In this document: positions 43,385-52,561 of the stretch, one piece after another
Numbering within the stretch: the stretch's first letter is position 1
How the letters are laid out: every line of letters starts with the position of its first letter
Origin: Hwangdonia seohaensis
Lineage (GTDB): Bacteria; Bacteroidota; Bacteroidia; Flavobacteriales; Flavobacteriaceae
DNA: 64,000 nt
NCBI RefSeq assembly: GCF_031932625.1
Contig: NZ_JAVSCK010000001.1
Coordinates: 310,001-374,000, forward strand
Direction: 5' to 3'
The notes under the pieces: model-generated
What the model saw: the letters and a program-made list of their open reading frames with translations, nothing else
Databases searched by the model: none
Told to the model about the DNA's origin: nothing
Program-made: the position numbers and the translations under genes

Positions 43385-45154
43385 TTATTCCGTTTTATTC
43401 TCCAAAAGCGTGTCCTTTTTACCATATAACAATTCGGCAATTTCAATGAGCTTGTCTATTATATCGTTTACATTGGCATAATCGTTAAAAAGCGACGACG
43501 CCATTTTAGCCGTAATTAAATCCTCTCTAATCAATCGATCAATAGAGGTGTTACTTTGCCTTATATTTGCTTTGGCTTCTTTTCTTAATTGCTTAAGTTT
43601 TCGAGCGTATTCTGCGTGATCTGTTTCCGTTCTAAACAAATAGATAACCCTCAACACTTTGGTTAGTTTTTTTCTAAAGCCATCGTATTCATTTTGCAGT
43701 TGTTTGTTGTTTGATGCCGACGCCATGGTGATATTTTTGTTCAGCTCCTTGACGCTTTTTATAATTTCAACCATCTTTCTGTTCGCTATTTTTATATCAG
43801 AAACCACCTTGATTTGTCTTTTGTTTAGTTTTAAATCACTTTGTGCCGTGGTGGCATACCTAATTATTTCGCTGTAAATGGTTTTTACTTTGGTATAGTA
43901 CAACCCTTCCACATCTGTTTTAAAATCTATATCGGATTTTTTTACAATCTTCTTTATTTTTTCATTGGATTTTATGTCTTCTCTATGAATATTTAATGCG
44001 TGCGCCACAATTTCGAAAATGCTGTTTTTATAAAGATATCTCGATTCGTTAATTAATGCTGAAATAGCCGTTCCCGGAAATTTCAATACAGCGGAGTTTA
44101 AATATTTTGGTTCATCAACATCTTTGTCCTTATCCGGTTTTTCCTTTACAACCCGTTGCAATAAACCTTCAAGTTTTTTAATAAAAGGAATCATTACCAG
44201 CACGCCCACAACATTAAAAATAGTATGAAACAACGCTAGTTTTAAAGTGTAATTGGTGTCTGCTATTTGTAAAACTTCAGACAAATTATTAACCAATCGG
44301 GCCAACGGAAATATAAATACAATGGCTATTAACCCTGTTGTAATATTGAAAACAAAATGCGCTCCGGCCAATCTTCTGCCAGCCGTATTTGAGCCCAACG
44401 ACCCCAAAACGGCCGTAATGGTTGTACCCACATTTGCGCCAATGGCCAAGGCCAGGGCGTTTTCATACTCTATCTGTCCCGCCGCAAGCGCCGTTAAAAT
44501 TAAAGCCAAAGTGGCGCTGCTAGATTGTAAAATGGTAGTGATAACAATTCCCAATCCGGTATAAATAAACACGCCTAAAAACCCGGAAACAGCAAATTGG
44601 GACAAATCGAAGTAGGTTTTAAAAACATCAAAACCTTCTTTCATGTAATGAATTCCCAAAAAGAAAAAGCCCAAACCCGCTAAAACATTTCCAACCCCTT
44701 TTAAAGCTGTTCTTTTTTGAAATGCAAAAATAATTCCGAAAACCAACATGGGCATTGCCAAGGTAGACACCTTGATTTTCAACCCAAAACCTGCCACTAA
44801 CCACGCCGTGGCCGTAGTGCCGATATTGGAGCCAAAAATCAGTCCTATACCGCCTGCTAAAGTGATTAACTCTGCACTGACAAACGAAATGGTAATTACC
44901 GATACCAACGAGCTGGATTGGATTAAACCCGTAACCAAAGCACCGGTAGTAATGCTTTTATAAAGCTTGTTTGTTGCTTTTTTTAGTATACTTTGAAGCG
45001 GGCCTTTGGTAAAAACCCTAAAGCCTTCTTCCAGCATAATCATCCCGAAAAGCAAAATGGCTACACCAGCAGAAATAGTTTTAAAATTGGGATTAAAAAA
45101 CAGAAGAATCGCTATGATAATTAAAAGCACAACAAATATTGTTTTTCTAATCAT
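43385..45154 (-). CDS. Na/Pi cotransporter-family protein with PhoU-like domain
   Basis: 589 residues. Two NptA-type repeats are seen: ALVTGLIQSSSLVSVITISFV (about 74-94) and GIVITTILQSSSATLALIL (about 202-220), each with the QSSS motif that binds sodium and phosphate, among eight or more membrane segments. From about residue 350 the chain is helical and PhoU-like (SRYLYKNSIFEIVAHALNIHRED). It is expected to move phosphate with sodium; bacterial homologues may also export it. No TAACATT pair was found upstream of it, so it may not share the regulation of its neighbours. Confidence 0.9.
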   Translation of the reverse strand: MIRKTIFVVLLIIIAILLFFNPNFKTISAGVAILLFGMIMLEEGFRVFTKGPLQSILKKATNKLYKSITTGALVTGLIQSSSLVSVITISFVSAELITLAGGIGLIFGSNIGTTATAWLVAGFGLKIKVSTLAMPMLVFGIIFAFQKRTALKGVGNVLAGLGFFFLGIHYMKEGFDVFKTYFDLSQFAVSGFLGVFIYTGLGIVITTILQSSSATLALILTALAAGQIEYENALALAIGANVGTTITAVLGSLGSNTAGRRLAGAHFVFNITTGLIAIVFIFPLARLVNNLSEVLQIADTNYTLKLALFHTIFNVVGVLVMIPFIKKLEGLLQRVVKEKPDKDKDVDEPKYLNSAVLKFPGTAISALINESRYLYKNSIFEIVAHALNIHREDIKSNEKIKKIVKKSDIDFKTDVEGLYYTKVKTIYSEIIRYATTAQSDLKLNKRQIKVVSDIKIANRKMVEIIKSVKELNKNITMASASNNKQLQNEYDGFRKKLTKVLRVIYLFRTETDHAEYARKLKQLRKEAKANIRQSNTSIDRLIREDLITAKMASSLFNDYANVNDIIDKLIEIAELLYGKKDTLLENKTE

Positions 45155-45421
45155 AGCGCTAACTTATTATAGTTTTTATCAGAAATAAAGCGTCTTGAAA
45201 TTAGGTGTAATCCAGAAAATCGCATTGATCGTACAGCATGTAAAATCGTATAAATTTGGTGTTTCATAATTTAGTTTATAGACCACACTTGTAATGATTT
45301 TGTTAAATTAATCGATTCTAAATTTAAAACCAAAAAAAGGAGGTTTAAGTGTTTCCTTATTTTAAATGAAAATCATTTTACGGAAACCATCAAAAAAAGC
45401 TTGTATTTTAGCATAAAAAAC

Positions 45422-46141
45422 ATGAAGACTTTATTTACTACTTCGCTTTTTTTGTTATTCGGTATAATGTCTTTTGGCCAACAAATTAAAGGTTCGGAAT
45501 TACTTGATAAAGCCATTAAATACCACGACCCGCAACACAAATGGGAAACATTTAATGGTACGTTTCATGTCACCATGGAAACGCCCAATAGTTCAAATAG
45601 AAACTCAAAAATTAGTATCAATTTACCCGAAGAGCACTTCTATTTAAAAGCAAAAAAAGACACGGTAGTAACCGAGTACGATGTAAAAAAAGAGGCATGT
45701 ACCAATACCTTAAACGGCAACACCGATTTATCGAACCAGGTTTTAAAAGCTCATAATTTAAGTTGTGAACGCGCCTATTTATATAAAAACTACTACACTT
45801 ATTTATACGGTTTGCCCATGAAACTTAAAGATGAAGGCACGATAATTAACGACGTGGTTGAGCAAAAATCATTCAAAGGAAAAGCCTATTTAGTAATACA
45901 GGTAACCTATGATGTTTCCGTTGGAAAAGATGTTTGGCATTTTTATTTCAACCCTAAAACATACGCCATGGAAGTATATCAATTTTATAAAACCGACGAT
46001 AAAGGGTCTATTAAAAAAGACAGCGGAGAATATATTTTATTGACTGATGAAGAAATTGTTAACGGTATAAAAATGCCGAAAACCCGAGCTTGGTTTTACA
46101 ATAAAGATGATGCGTATTTGGGTACCGATATTTTAAACTAA
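45422..46141 (+). CDS. Secreted protein of unknown function (DUF6503-like)
   Basis: 239 residues from the ATG at 45422; an upstream TTG at 45401 falls in the promoter region. Signal peptide KTLFTTSLFLLFGIMSFGQQ. The mature part starts GSELLDKAIKYHDPQHKWETFNGTF and has the beta-rich pattern of a lipoprotein-carrier-like (LolA-type) half-barrel, with two cysteines (EACTNTL, LSCERAY). I associate this start with the flavobacterial DUF6503 group, but not firmly. Function unknown. Confidence 0.68.
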   Translation: MKTLFTTSLFLLFGIMSFGQQIKGSELLDKAIKYHDPQHKWETFNGTFHVTMETPNSSNRNSKISINLPEEHFYLKAKKDTVVTEYDVKKEACTNTLNGNTDLSNQVLKAHNLSCERAYLYKNYYTYLYGLPMKLKDEGTIINDVVEQKSFKGKAYLVIQVTYDVSVGKDVWHFYFNPKTYAMEVYQFYKTDDKGSIKKDSGEYILLTDEEIVNGIKMPKTRAWFYNKDDAYLGTDILN

Positions 46142-46147
46142 AACAAG

Positions 46148-46585
46148 TTATTCACCAATATCTTCGTTCCACAATTCCGGATGGGCAGAAATGAAAGATT
46201 CCATCAAGTCGATACATATTTTATTATTTACAACATCTACTTGAACACCACGGGATTTCAATAAGGCTTCGTCGCCCGAAAAGGTTTTATTTTCACCAAT
46301 AACAACTTTTGGAATACCGTATAGCAAAATCGCCCCAGAGCACATCGAACAAGGTGATAGTGTGGTATACAAAGTACAGGCTTTATAAACGCTCGCAGGC
46401 TGTCGTCCGGCATTTTCAAAAGCATCCATTTCGCCGTGTAAAACCACACTTCCGTTTTGCACACGCTTATTGTGCCCTCTACCAATTATTTCGCCTTTAT
46501 AAACAATAACCGATCCAATAGGTATACCGCCTTGAAGCCGTCCCTTTTTTGCTTCTTCAATGGCTGTTTCTAAAAATTTATCCAT
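46148..46585 (-). CDS. Yeast-type cytosine deaminase
   Basis: 145 residues of the cytidine/deoxycytidylate deaminase fold. Zinc ligands and catalytic Glu: His50 and Glu52 in LHGEMDAFENAGR, Cys79 and Cys82 in SPCSMCSGA. The match to fungal cytosine deaminase (Fcy1) runs through the whole chain: GGIPIGSVIV, RGHNKRVQNGS, LYTTLSPC, YGIPKVVIGEN and the C-terminal WNEDIGE, which covers the active site in the yeast enzyme. It would convert cytosine to uracil for salvage. E. coli CodA is unrelated. Confidence 0.87.
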   Translation of the reverse strand: MDKFLETAIEEAKKGRLQGGIPIGSVIVYKGEIIGRGHNKRVQNGSVVLHGEMDAFENAGRQPASVYKACTLYTTLSPCSMCSGAILLYGIPKVVIGENKTFSGDEALLKSRGVQVDVVNNKICIDLMESFISAHPELWNEDIGE

Positions 46586-46600
46586 AAGTAAAATTTAAAC

Positions 46601-47128
46601 TTATTCAGTTTCTTGCGCTACTCCAATTTGATCTAGCTCATTGAAGGTTTTCTTTTTAGCTTCAAACTTATCAATGTTTACCACAAAGGTTTTAGAAATT
46701 GTATCGTGCCAACCTCTGCTTTGTGACCCTAAAAAAGATAAGGCTTCAAAAGGTATCATTCTTGAAAAACTACGTTTTAAATAGTCTGATGCCGTTGGTT
46801 TAGTACCATCTGCTAAAACAACTTTTGTTTTTGTAATATACTTTCCTATACTTCTTCCTTTGGTTAGCATTTCTATTGAAAAATATACAAATGCCAAAAC
46901 AATGGCTGTTATCAATCTGTCCAATAATGGATTTAAATTTTCCATATAAAAAATAAGGTTGTCTGCTGGCGTTGTATCCGTAGCAAAAGAATAGAACAAA
47001 TAAAATGCTCCGAAAACAACGATCCAAAACACCAATATTATGGCCAATAAATCTACAATGTAATTTGCAAAACGATTTCCTTTTGTTGCATATAAATCTG
47101 GGGTAACTTTAAAATTTTGATTTGTCAT
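46601..47128 (-). CDS. RDD-family membrane protein
   Basis: 175 residues from the ATG at 47128 (the open frame runs on to a GTG). The RDD core is present: YATKGNRFANYIVDLLAIILVFWIV (first membrane segment), a second at about 68-88, then KGRSIGKYITKTKVV and LKRSFSRMIPFEALSFLG. Function is unknown; members are proposed transporters. It lies 15 bp before the cytosine deaminase start on the same strand, so the two are probably co-transcribed. Confidence 0.87.
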   Translation of the reverse strand: MTNQNFKVTPDLYATKGNRFANYIVDLLAIILVFWIVVFGAFYLFYSFATDTTPADNLIFYMENLNPLLDRLITAIVLAFVYFSIEMLTKGRSIGKYITKTKVVLADGTKPTASDYLKRSFSRMIPFEALSFLGSQSRGWHDTISKTFVVNIDKFEAKKKTFNELDQIGVAQETE

Positions 47129-47187
47129 AAATAGGTGGTTAAGTTGAAAACCTAAAAATAACATTTTTTTACAAATGGTAAGCAAAC

Positions 47188-47214
47188 AAAAAACCACCCC
47201 AATTGAGGTGGCAT
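47188..47214 (-). terminator. Terminator of nrdBA
   Basis: On the minus strand CCACC / GGTGG pair around a short AT-rich loop and are followed by GGTTTTTTGTTT. It lies about 30 nt past the nrdA stop. Confidence 0.8.
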
Positions 47215-47240
47215 TTTGTACACTTAAAATTAATTATAAA

Positions 47241-49034
47241 TTAACCTTCGCAACTTGTGCATTCTTTCTTTTGCTTAAACTTCTGCGCCGCATTCATACT
47301 ATGTTGGTAATACAGCGATTTTACTCCCAATTTCCAAGCTGTAACATATAGTTTGTTAATGTCTTTAACCGGCATATCTGGGTGTACCATAATATTTAAG
47401 GATTGCCCTTGGTCTATATGGTTTTGCCTATTTGCCGCTTGGTAAATAATGGTCATTTGATCGATTTCGGAATAGGTTTTAAACACGTCCTTTTCATGGT
47501 CTGTGAGCTCTTCTAAATGCTGTACAGAACCATCGTAATCGCGAATGCTTTTCCAAATGTCGCTTGTATTTAATCCCTTTTCTTCTAAAAGATCGACTAA
47601 AAACGGGTTTTTAATTGTGGTTTTAATTTTGGCAATATCCTTTACATAACTGTTAGACCAAATGGGTTCGATACCTTGGGACACTTGCCCTAAAATAAAT
47701 GCTGAAGAGGTTGTTGGTGCCACGGCATTTAATGTTGTGTTTCGTCTTCCGTAACCTTTTAATACTTCGGGCTCTCCAAATAATTTGGCTAATTCTTCAG
47801 ATGCTTTTTTAGATTTTTCACCAATGGTTTTAAATATTTCACTATTCAAATTAAAAGCTTCCTGACTATCAAAAGCCAACATTTTAGATTGTAATAAAGA
47901 GTGCCATCCTAAAGCGCCCATACCTAAAGCCCTGTTTTCCTTGGCAAAATTATAGGCCTTTTCCATAAAGAGGAATGTTTGCTGGTCGTCGCGATTTGTA
48001 GAATCTCTATATACTTCCAATTTGGTAACAAACTCCTCTAAAACGGCATCTAAAAAGTACACCATGGTTTCAACGGCATCGGTATCTTTCCATTTATCGT
48101 AATGCAATAAATTTATTGAAGAAAGCACACATACAAAAGACCATCTGTCGTTTGTTGGCAACATGATTTCTGAGCATAAATTACTAGCGTAGATTTCATG
48201 CTTTTTGTCTTGGTATACATCTGGCGCCGCATTGTTGGCATTGTCTTTAAAGAAAATATAAGGATACCCTATTTCGCCTCGGCGTTGCAATACCTTTGCC
48301 CAAATGGCTCTTTTATCGGCATCGCCATCAATCATTTCTTCCATCCATTGGTTTCCAACGGTAACACCATGTGTTAATTCTTGAATGGGGTTTCCTTCTG
48401 TACCAATTTCCAAGAACTCATGAATATCCTGATGCTCTATGGGTAAATATGGCGAAAAACGACCGCGTCGCACAGAACCTTGACTTACAACATCTACCAT
48501 TTTTTCAAACAACTGCATGATGTGCACCGCTCCTGAAGATTCACCATTGTTTTTTACAGGCGCACCTCTATGCCGTAGTTTACCAAAATACCCGGAAGTT
48601 CCGCCACCTAACTTAGACATCATGCCAACTTCGGATTGGGTGTACAGAATATCTCCCATATCGTCTGATATGTGCGAACCAAAACAACTAATGGGCAAAC
48701 CTCTTTTTTTACCAAAGTTAGACCAAACCGGTGAAGCTAGCGAATAATAACCTTCTGCCATATACCCATAAAACTTATCGGCAAATCCATCAATTTTTAA
48801 GATTTCTTCGGCTCTTAGCGCAATTTCCTTAATGCGCTCTTCGGGTGTTGTGTCGTCAGTTAAGTAACCTGATGCTAAAAATTTACGACTGTTTTCTGTT
48901 AACCATTTTATTTCCGGTTTCTTACTAGCTTCTTTTATTGCTTCGGTTCTGGCATTAATTAATTCGTTGAATTTTGAAGGCGCTGCTTCTTGATGTAAAT
49001 TTTCTGCTGTAGTTTTGTTGGTGTAGTTGCTCAT
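47241..49034 (-). CDS. nrdA: Ribonucleoside-diphosphate reductase alpha subunit without ATP-cone
   Basis: 597 residues. It begins directly near the catalytic barrel and has no N-terminal ATP-cone, which explains the short length (750 in E. coli). Active-site elements include LPISCFGSHISDD, NLCSEIMLPT and TLNAVAPTTSSAFILGQVSQGIEP. The C-terminal redox pair is Cys592 and Cys595 in ECTSCEG. It reduces NDPs to dNDPs together with NrdB. It starts 3 bp after the nrdB stop, a tight operon. Confidence 0.95.
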   Translation of the reverse strand: MSNYTNKTTAENLHQEAAPSKFNELINARTEAIKEASKKPEIKWLTENSRKFLASGYLTDDTTPEERIKEIALRAEEILKIDGFADKFYGYMAEGYYSLASPVWSNFGKKRGLPISCFGSHISDDMGDILYTQSEVGMMSKLGGGTSGYFGKLRHRGAPVKNNGESSGAVHIMQLFEKMVDVVSQGSVRRGRFSPYLPIEHQDIHEFLEIGTEGNPIQELTHGVTVGNQWMEEMIDGDADKRAIWAKVLQRRGEIGYPYIFFKDNANNAAPDVYQDKKHEIYASNLCSEIMLPTNDRWSFVCVLSSINLLHYDKWKDTDAVETMVYFLDAVLEEFVTKLEVYRDSTNRDDQQTFLFMEKAYNFAKENRALGMGALGWHSLLQSKMLAFDSQEAFNLNSEIFKTIGEKSKKASEELAKLFGEPEVLKGYGRRNTTLNAVAPTTSSAFILGQVSQGIEPIWSNSYVKDIAKIKTTIKNPFLVDLLEEKGLNTSDIWKSIRDYDGSVQHLEELTDHEKDVFKTYSEIDQMTIIYQAANRQNHIDQGQSLNIMVHPDMPVKDINKLYVTAWKLGVKSLYYQHSMNAAQKFKQKKECTSCEG

Positions 49035-49036
49035 TT

Positions 49037-50311
49037 TTAAAATAGGTCGTCGCTGGTTATACTTTTTGTTCTTTTACTGTAGTTTATAGATCGTTTTACG
49101 AAGAAATCCCCGTGTTTTGTGCCTATGATTTCGTCGTCAAACCACTCGGTTTTTTCAACTAATTTTTGGTCTATCTCGAATACTTTTTCAATACCAATAC
49201 TTTCTAGGGAGTTGTTAAAACGATTTTTAATAAATTCGTTAATCACATCTTTTGGTAAAAATTCCAATTCTCCCGCTTCAAAAATCCAGTCTACTATTTT
49301 ACTTTCAGATTCAAAGGCTTCTCTACATAATTCTTGTACTAATTTGGCGTGCTCGTCATCAAACCAAGTTGGGTTTTCTTCTTTTATAATTCTGATAACA
49401 TCTATCCCGAAATCGCCATGGATTTGTTCTTCTTTAGAGGTTGCTTCAACAACGTTTGAAACTCCTTTAAGCATGTTTTTATGCTTATTAAAAGCCATAA
49501 TTATTAAAAACTGAGAGAACAAAGAAACATGCTCTATAAAGAGTGAGAACAATAAAATAGACTCTGAAAACTCCTTGTTATCTTCACTTTTTGCGTTTTT
49601 TAATGCGGTTTCCAAATAGTGCACACGACGCATGATTACGGGTTTCTTTTTTAGGTGCTTAAACTCGTTGTTTAAACCCAAAATTTCAAGTAAATGCGAA
49701 TAGGCGTCTTGGTGTCTTACTTCACTTTCTGCGAAAGTAGCTCCCACCGACCCAATTTCCGGTTTAGGCATTTTATTATAAAGATCGCCCCAAAAACTTT
49801 TAACCGCCACTTCAATTTGAGAAATGGCAAGCATGGTGTTTTTTATCGCATTTTGCTCTACTATGGTAAGCTTGGTTTTAAAATCTTGTATATCGCTGGT
49901 AAAGTTAAACTCTGAATGAATCCAATAAGAATGTCTTATGGCATCAACATAATCGTTAAGCGCAGGATACTCGTAAGGTTTTAGGTTTATGCGCTTTTCA
50001 AAAATATTGGTCTTTCTGTTTCTAGCCTGCTCGTCTCTGTATAAAATATAGGCTTTAGCCACATCGTGAAATGCGCTTTCCATTAATTTTTCTTCAACAA
50101 GATCTTGTACCTGCTCCACGGTTGGCACATACTTATAATCTTTTTCCTTTCTGTTCAATAAGGCTTTTAAAACATTTACGGCAATGGTGTTGGCGTCTTC
50201 CTTAGTGCCGTTACCAACAGAAAGCATGGCTTTTTCAATGGCATTAGAAATCTTTTTTAAAACAAAAGGGCTTGTTTCGTAATCTCTTTTAATAATGTGT
50301 GTAATCTCCAT
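49037..50311 (-). CDS. nrdB: Ribonucleotide reductase beta subunit with N-terminal ATP-cone
   Basis: 424 residues. Residues 1-95 form an ATP-cone (TSPFVLKKISNAIEKAML, VEQVQDLVEEKLM, AKAYILYRDEQ), which is normally on NrdA. The ferritin-like R2 domain follows, with Glu197, His200 and Tyr204 (AESEVRHQDAYSHLL) in the spacing of E. coli Glu115, His118 and Tyr122. NrdB with an ATP-cone has been described for the marine flavobacterium Leeuwenhoekiella blandensis, where dATP controls activity through this subunit; the same is expected here. Metal type and whether Tyr204 carries a radical cannot be read. Confidence 0.95.
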   Translation of the reverse strand: MEITHIIKRDYETSPFVLKKISNAIEKAMLSVGNGTKEDANTIAVNVLKALLNRKEKDYKYVPTVEQVQDLVEEKLMESAFHDVAKAYILYRDEQARNRKTNIFEKRINLKPYEYPALNDYVDAIRHSYWIHSEFNFTSDIQDFKTKLTIVEQNAIKNTMLAISQIEVAVKSFWGDLYNKMPKPEIGSVGATFAESEVRHQDAYSHLLEILGLNNEFKHLKKKPVIMRRVHYLETALKNAKSEDNKEFSESILLFSLFIEHVSLFSQFLIIMAFNKHKNMLKGVSNVVEATSKEEQIHGDFGIDVIRIIKEENPTWFDDEHAKLVQELCREAFESESKIVDWIFEAGELEFLPKDVINEFIKNRFNNSLESIGIEKVFEIDQKLVEKTEWFDDEIIGTKHGDFFVKRSINYSKRTKSITSDDLF

Positions 50312-50713
50312 ATTTTATAATTAATAGCTAGTTGGTTGCAAGACCGGTGTAAAACCAAAAAAAAAAAAATCTAAATTATTTCTTTTTTTAAGAAAGAATA
50401 TAGCGTGTGTTTTCCAAAAAAAATCAGATTCCCCATCGTTTTATTTTGATATAATGAAACAGAAAATCTAACTTTATTTGCTCTTAACAAAGGTTGGCAA
50501 TTGTTCTCAAAAAAGAAAGGGTGTTTTGTAAACCTTATCAACAAGTTTTTAACAAACAAACAATAGCGCTGAAAACAAGAAGTTTACACAAAATTTTAGC
50601 AATGTACTGGAAATCAGTATTTTAATATTTTTGACTGCTTAAAAAGTGAACATAAAAAGTGAAGATTTTTTTATCAAAAAACCCTTGTTTTGCTGGTGCT
50701 CAAGATGGTTATT
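50312..50713. other. Long gene-free region upstream of nrdB
   Basis: No gene is seen in 402 bp. On the minus strand a TTG and TAgaTTTT near 50470 could form the nrdB promoter. A run of 13 A lies at about 50358. One TTATCAACA (50537 area) is a single mismatch from a DnaA box, alone. I see no NrdR-type box pair. Confidence 0.4.
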
Positions 50714-51277
50714 TTATAAAGTTTTTGCAACTTTTTCCAGCTCCGTATACCAGTCTTCCCCAAACTTTCGAATCAGGGCTTCTTTTACAAATTTGTAAAC
50801 CGGCACTTGCAGTTCTTTACCAAGCGTGCAGGCATCATCGCAAATGTCCCATTTATCATAATTTACCGCCGAAAATTCAGAATATGCTTTGACCCGAATG
50901 GGGTATAAATGACAAGATACTGGTTTTTTCCAAGAAATTTCTCCTTGATTATAAGCTTCTTCGATACCGCAAAGTGCTGTGTTTTTTTCATCAAAAATCA
51001 CATAGGCACAATCGGCATTATTAATCAAAGGGGTTTCAAAATCACCAAAATCCGTAGTAATATGCGTGCCCTGTTTTTCAATAGCTTCAATACCTTCTTG
51101 TCGCAAAAAAGGTTTCACCTTCGGATAGATGTCTTTTAGGATTTGAACCTCATCTTCGTCAAGTGGCGCACCGGCATCGCCATCAATACAACACGCGCCT
51201 TTGCAGGCCGATAGGTTGCACACAAAATCCTTTTCTATAATATCTTCCGAAACTATGGTTTTTCCTAATTGAAACAT
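50714..51277 (-). CDS. DUF3109 family cysteine-rich protein
   Basis: 187 residues with the DUF3109 pattern: FVCNLSACKGACCIDGDAGAP at the N-terminus, then CAYVIF, ALCGIEEAY, VSCHLYPIRV and WDICDDACTLGKEL. The many conserved cysteines suggest a zinc or Fe-S site, similar to YkgJ-type metal-binding proteins. Function is unknown. It is a single gene, divergent from marC. Confidence 0.87.
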   Translation of the reverse strand: MFQLGKTIVSEDIIEKDFVCNLSACKGACCIDGDAGAPLDEDEVQILKDIYPKVKPFLRQEGIEAIEKQGTHITTDFGDFETPLINNADCAYVIFDEKNTALCGIEEAYNQGEISWKKPVSCHLYPIRVKAYSEFSAVNYDKWDICDDACTLGKELQVPVYKFVKEALIRKFGEDWYTELEKVAKTL

Positions 51278-51550
51278 ATTCTACTATTTAACCTACTTTT
51301 ATAAAAATGTTTTACGCTTTATTGGAAAACATTTGTTTTTTTATCAGTTGTAATTGAGTAGGCAAAAGTATAGAAACTTTACATTAATATAATGTTATAA
51401 ATCGGTTATAATCATCTACTTTTGCCGAAAAATTAAGAACCTCTATTTTTAGTGATTATTAATTTTTTAGATTCCCGATTTAGCGAGAATGACAAATGAT
51501 ATAAAAACGCAGCAAGCTGCGACATATTTTTGAATTTAAACCTTTAAAAA

Positions 51551-52138
51551 ATGCAACTTAATTTTAAAGAAATATTCACCGCTTTTATGGTGTTGTTTGC
51601 GGTGATCGACATTATTGGTAACGTGCCAATTGTAATCGATTTACGTAAAAAAGTAGGACATATTCAAAGCGAGAAAGCATCACTTATTGCTGGGGTTATT
51701 TTAATTGTGTTTCTGTTTTTGGGAAAAAGCATTTTAAACCTAATTGGAATTGATGTAAACTCGTTTGCCGTGGCTGGTGCCTTTATTTTATTCTTTATTG
51801 CTTTGGAAATGATTTTGGGCATAACACTTTATAAGCAAGAAGAGCACGATGCTATGACTACGGCTGTTTTTCCGTTGGCATTCCCGTTAATTGCCGGCCC
51901 AGGCAGTTTAACCACTTTACTCTCGTTGCGTGCCGAATTTAGAATTGAAAATATTATTGTTGCGGTTTTATTAAACGTAATTATTATTTATATTGTGCTT
52001 AAAACATCCTCGAAAATAGAACGTTTTTTAGGGCAAAATGGCATTAACATTGTACGTAAGGTATTTGGCGTTGTACTATTAGCCATTGCCGTAAAATTAT
52101 TTGCCCATAACATTAAAGCGTTGTTTGATGTGGTATAA
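51551..52138 (+). CDS. MarC-family integral membrane protein
   Basis: 195 residues with six hydrophobic segments and the MarC signatures FAVIDIIGNVPIVIDL near residue 18, LGITLYKQEEHDAMTTAVFPLAFPLIAGPGSLTTLL at 93-129. Despite the name, MarC proteins are not shown to give multidrug resistance; their transport role is unknown. The small membrane protein gene follows after 62 bp. Confidence 0.9.
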   Translation: MQLNFKEIFTAFMVLFAVIDIIGNVPIVIDLRKKVGHIQSEKASLIAGVILIVFLFLGKSILNLIGIDVNSFAVAGAFILFFIALEMILGITLYKQEEHDAMTTAVFPLAFPLIAGPGSLTTLLSLRAEFRIENIIVAVLLNVIIIYIVLKTSSKIERFLGQNGINIVRKVFGVVLLAIAVKLFAHNIKALFDVV

Positions 52139-52200
52139 AAACCCGTAATGGGTAGCAGGTAAATTAAAGATTATTACAAAACGATTAAAATTTTAAATAC

Positions 52201-52404
52201 ATGAAACTTTTAACCATAATACTTAGTATTGCAGCTTTAGGACTTATTATTTTTAACGTTACAAAAGTAGATTTCAATGCCCCTTTTCAGGGCGAAAGCA
52301 TTATAGCGTTAATTGCGATAGTTGCAGCGATTTGCGTTATCATCATGATGGGGATTTTACGAATCTCAAAACGTATAGAGCAAAAGGCAAAAAAACATAG
52401 TTAA
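52201..52404 (+). CDS. Small two-span membrane protein
   Basis: 67 residues with two hydrophobic segments (LLTIILSIAALGLIIFNV and ESIIALIAIVAAICVIIMMGIL) joined by a short polar loop, and a basic tail (RIEQKAKKHS). No family recognised. It has an ATG start and good spacing after marC, so it is probably a real gene. Confidence 0.7.
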   Translation: MKLLTIILSIAALGLIIFNVTKVDFNAPFQGESIIALIAIVAAICVIIMMGILRISKRIEQKAKKHS

Positions 52405-52561
52405 CGTCTATTTAACTTTAAAAAGACACTTTAGCTGTTTCTTTTTCTCCTATTTAGCCTAAAACACAATTAGCGTTACTTAGGCTATGGTTTTATTTTT
52501 TGATCTTTACCTATCAAAAAAAACAAATCGATTTTTTTAATTTTAAAACTCAGTGATTTTG

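Noticed and set aside
50530..50560. DnaA box / replication origin upstream of nrdB
   Set aside because: Only one near-match (TTATCAACA) is present, with no cluster of boxes, no DUE-like 13-mers in register and no dnaA or dnaN gene.
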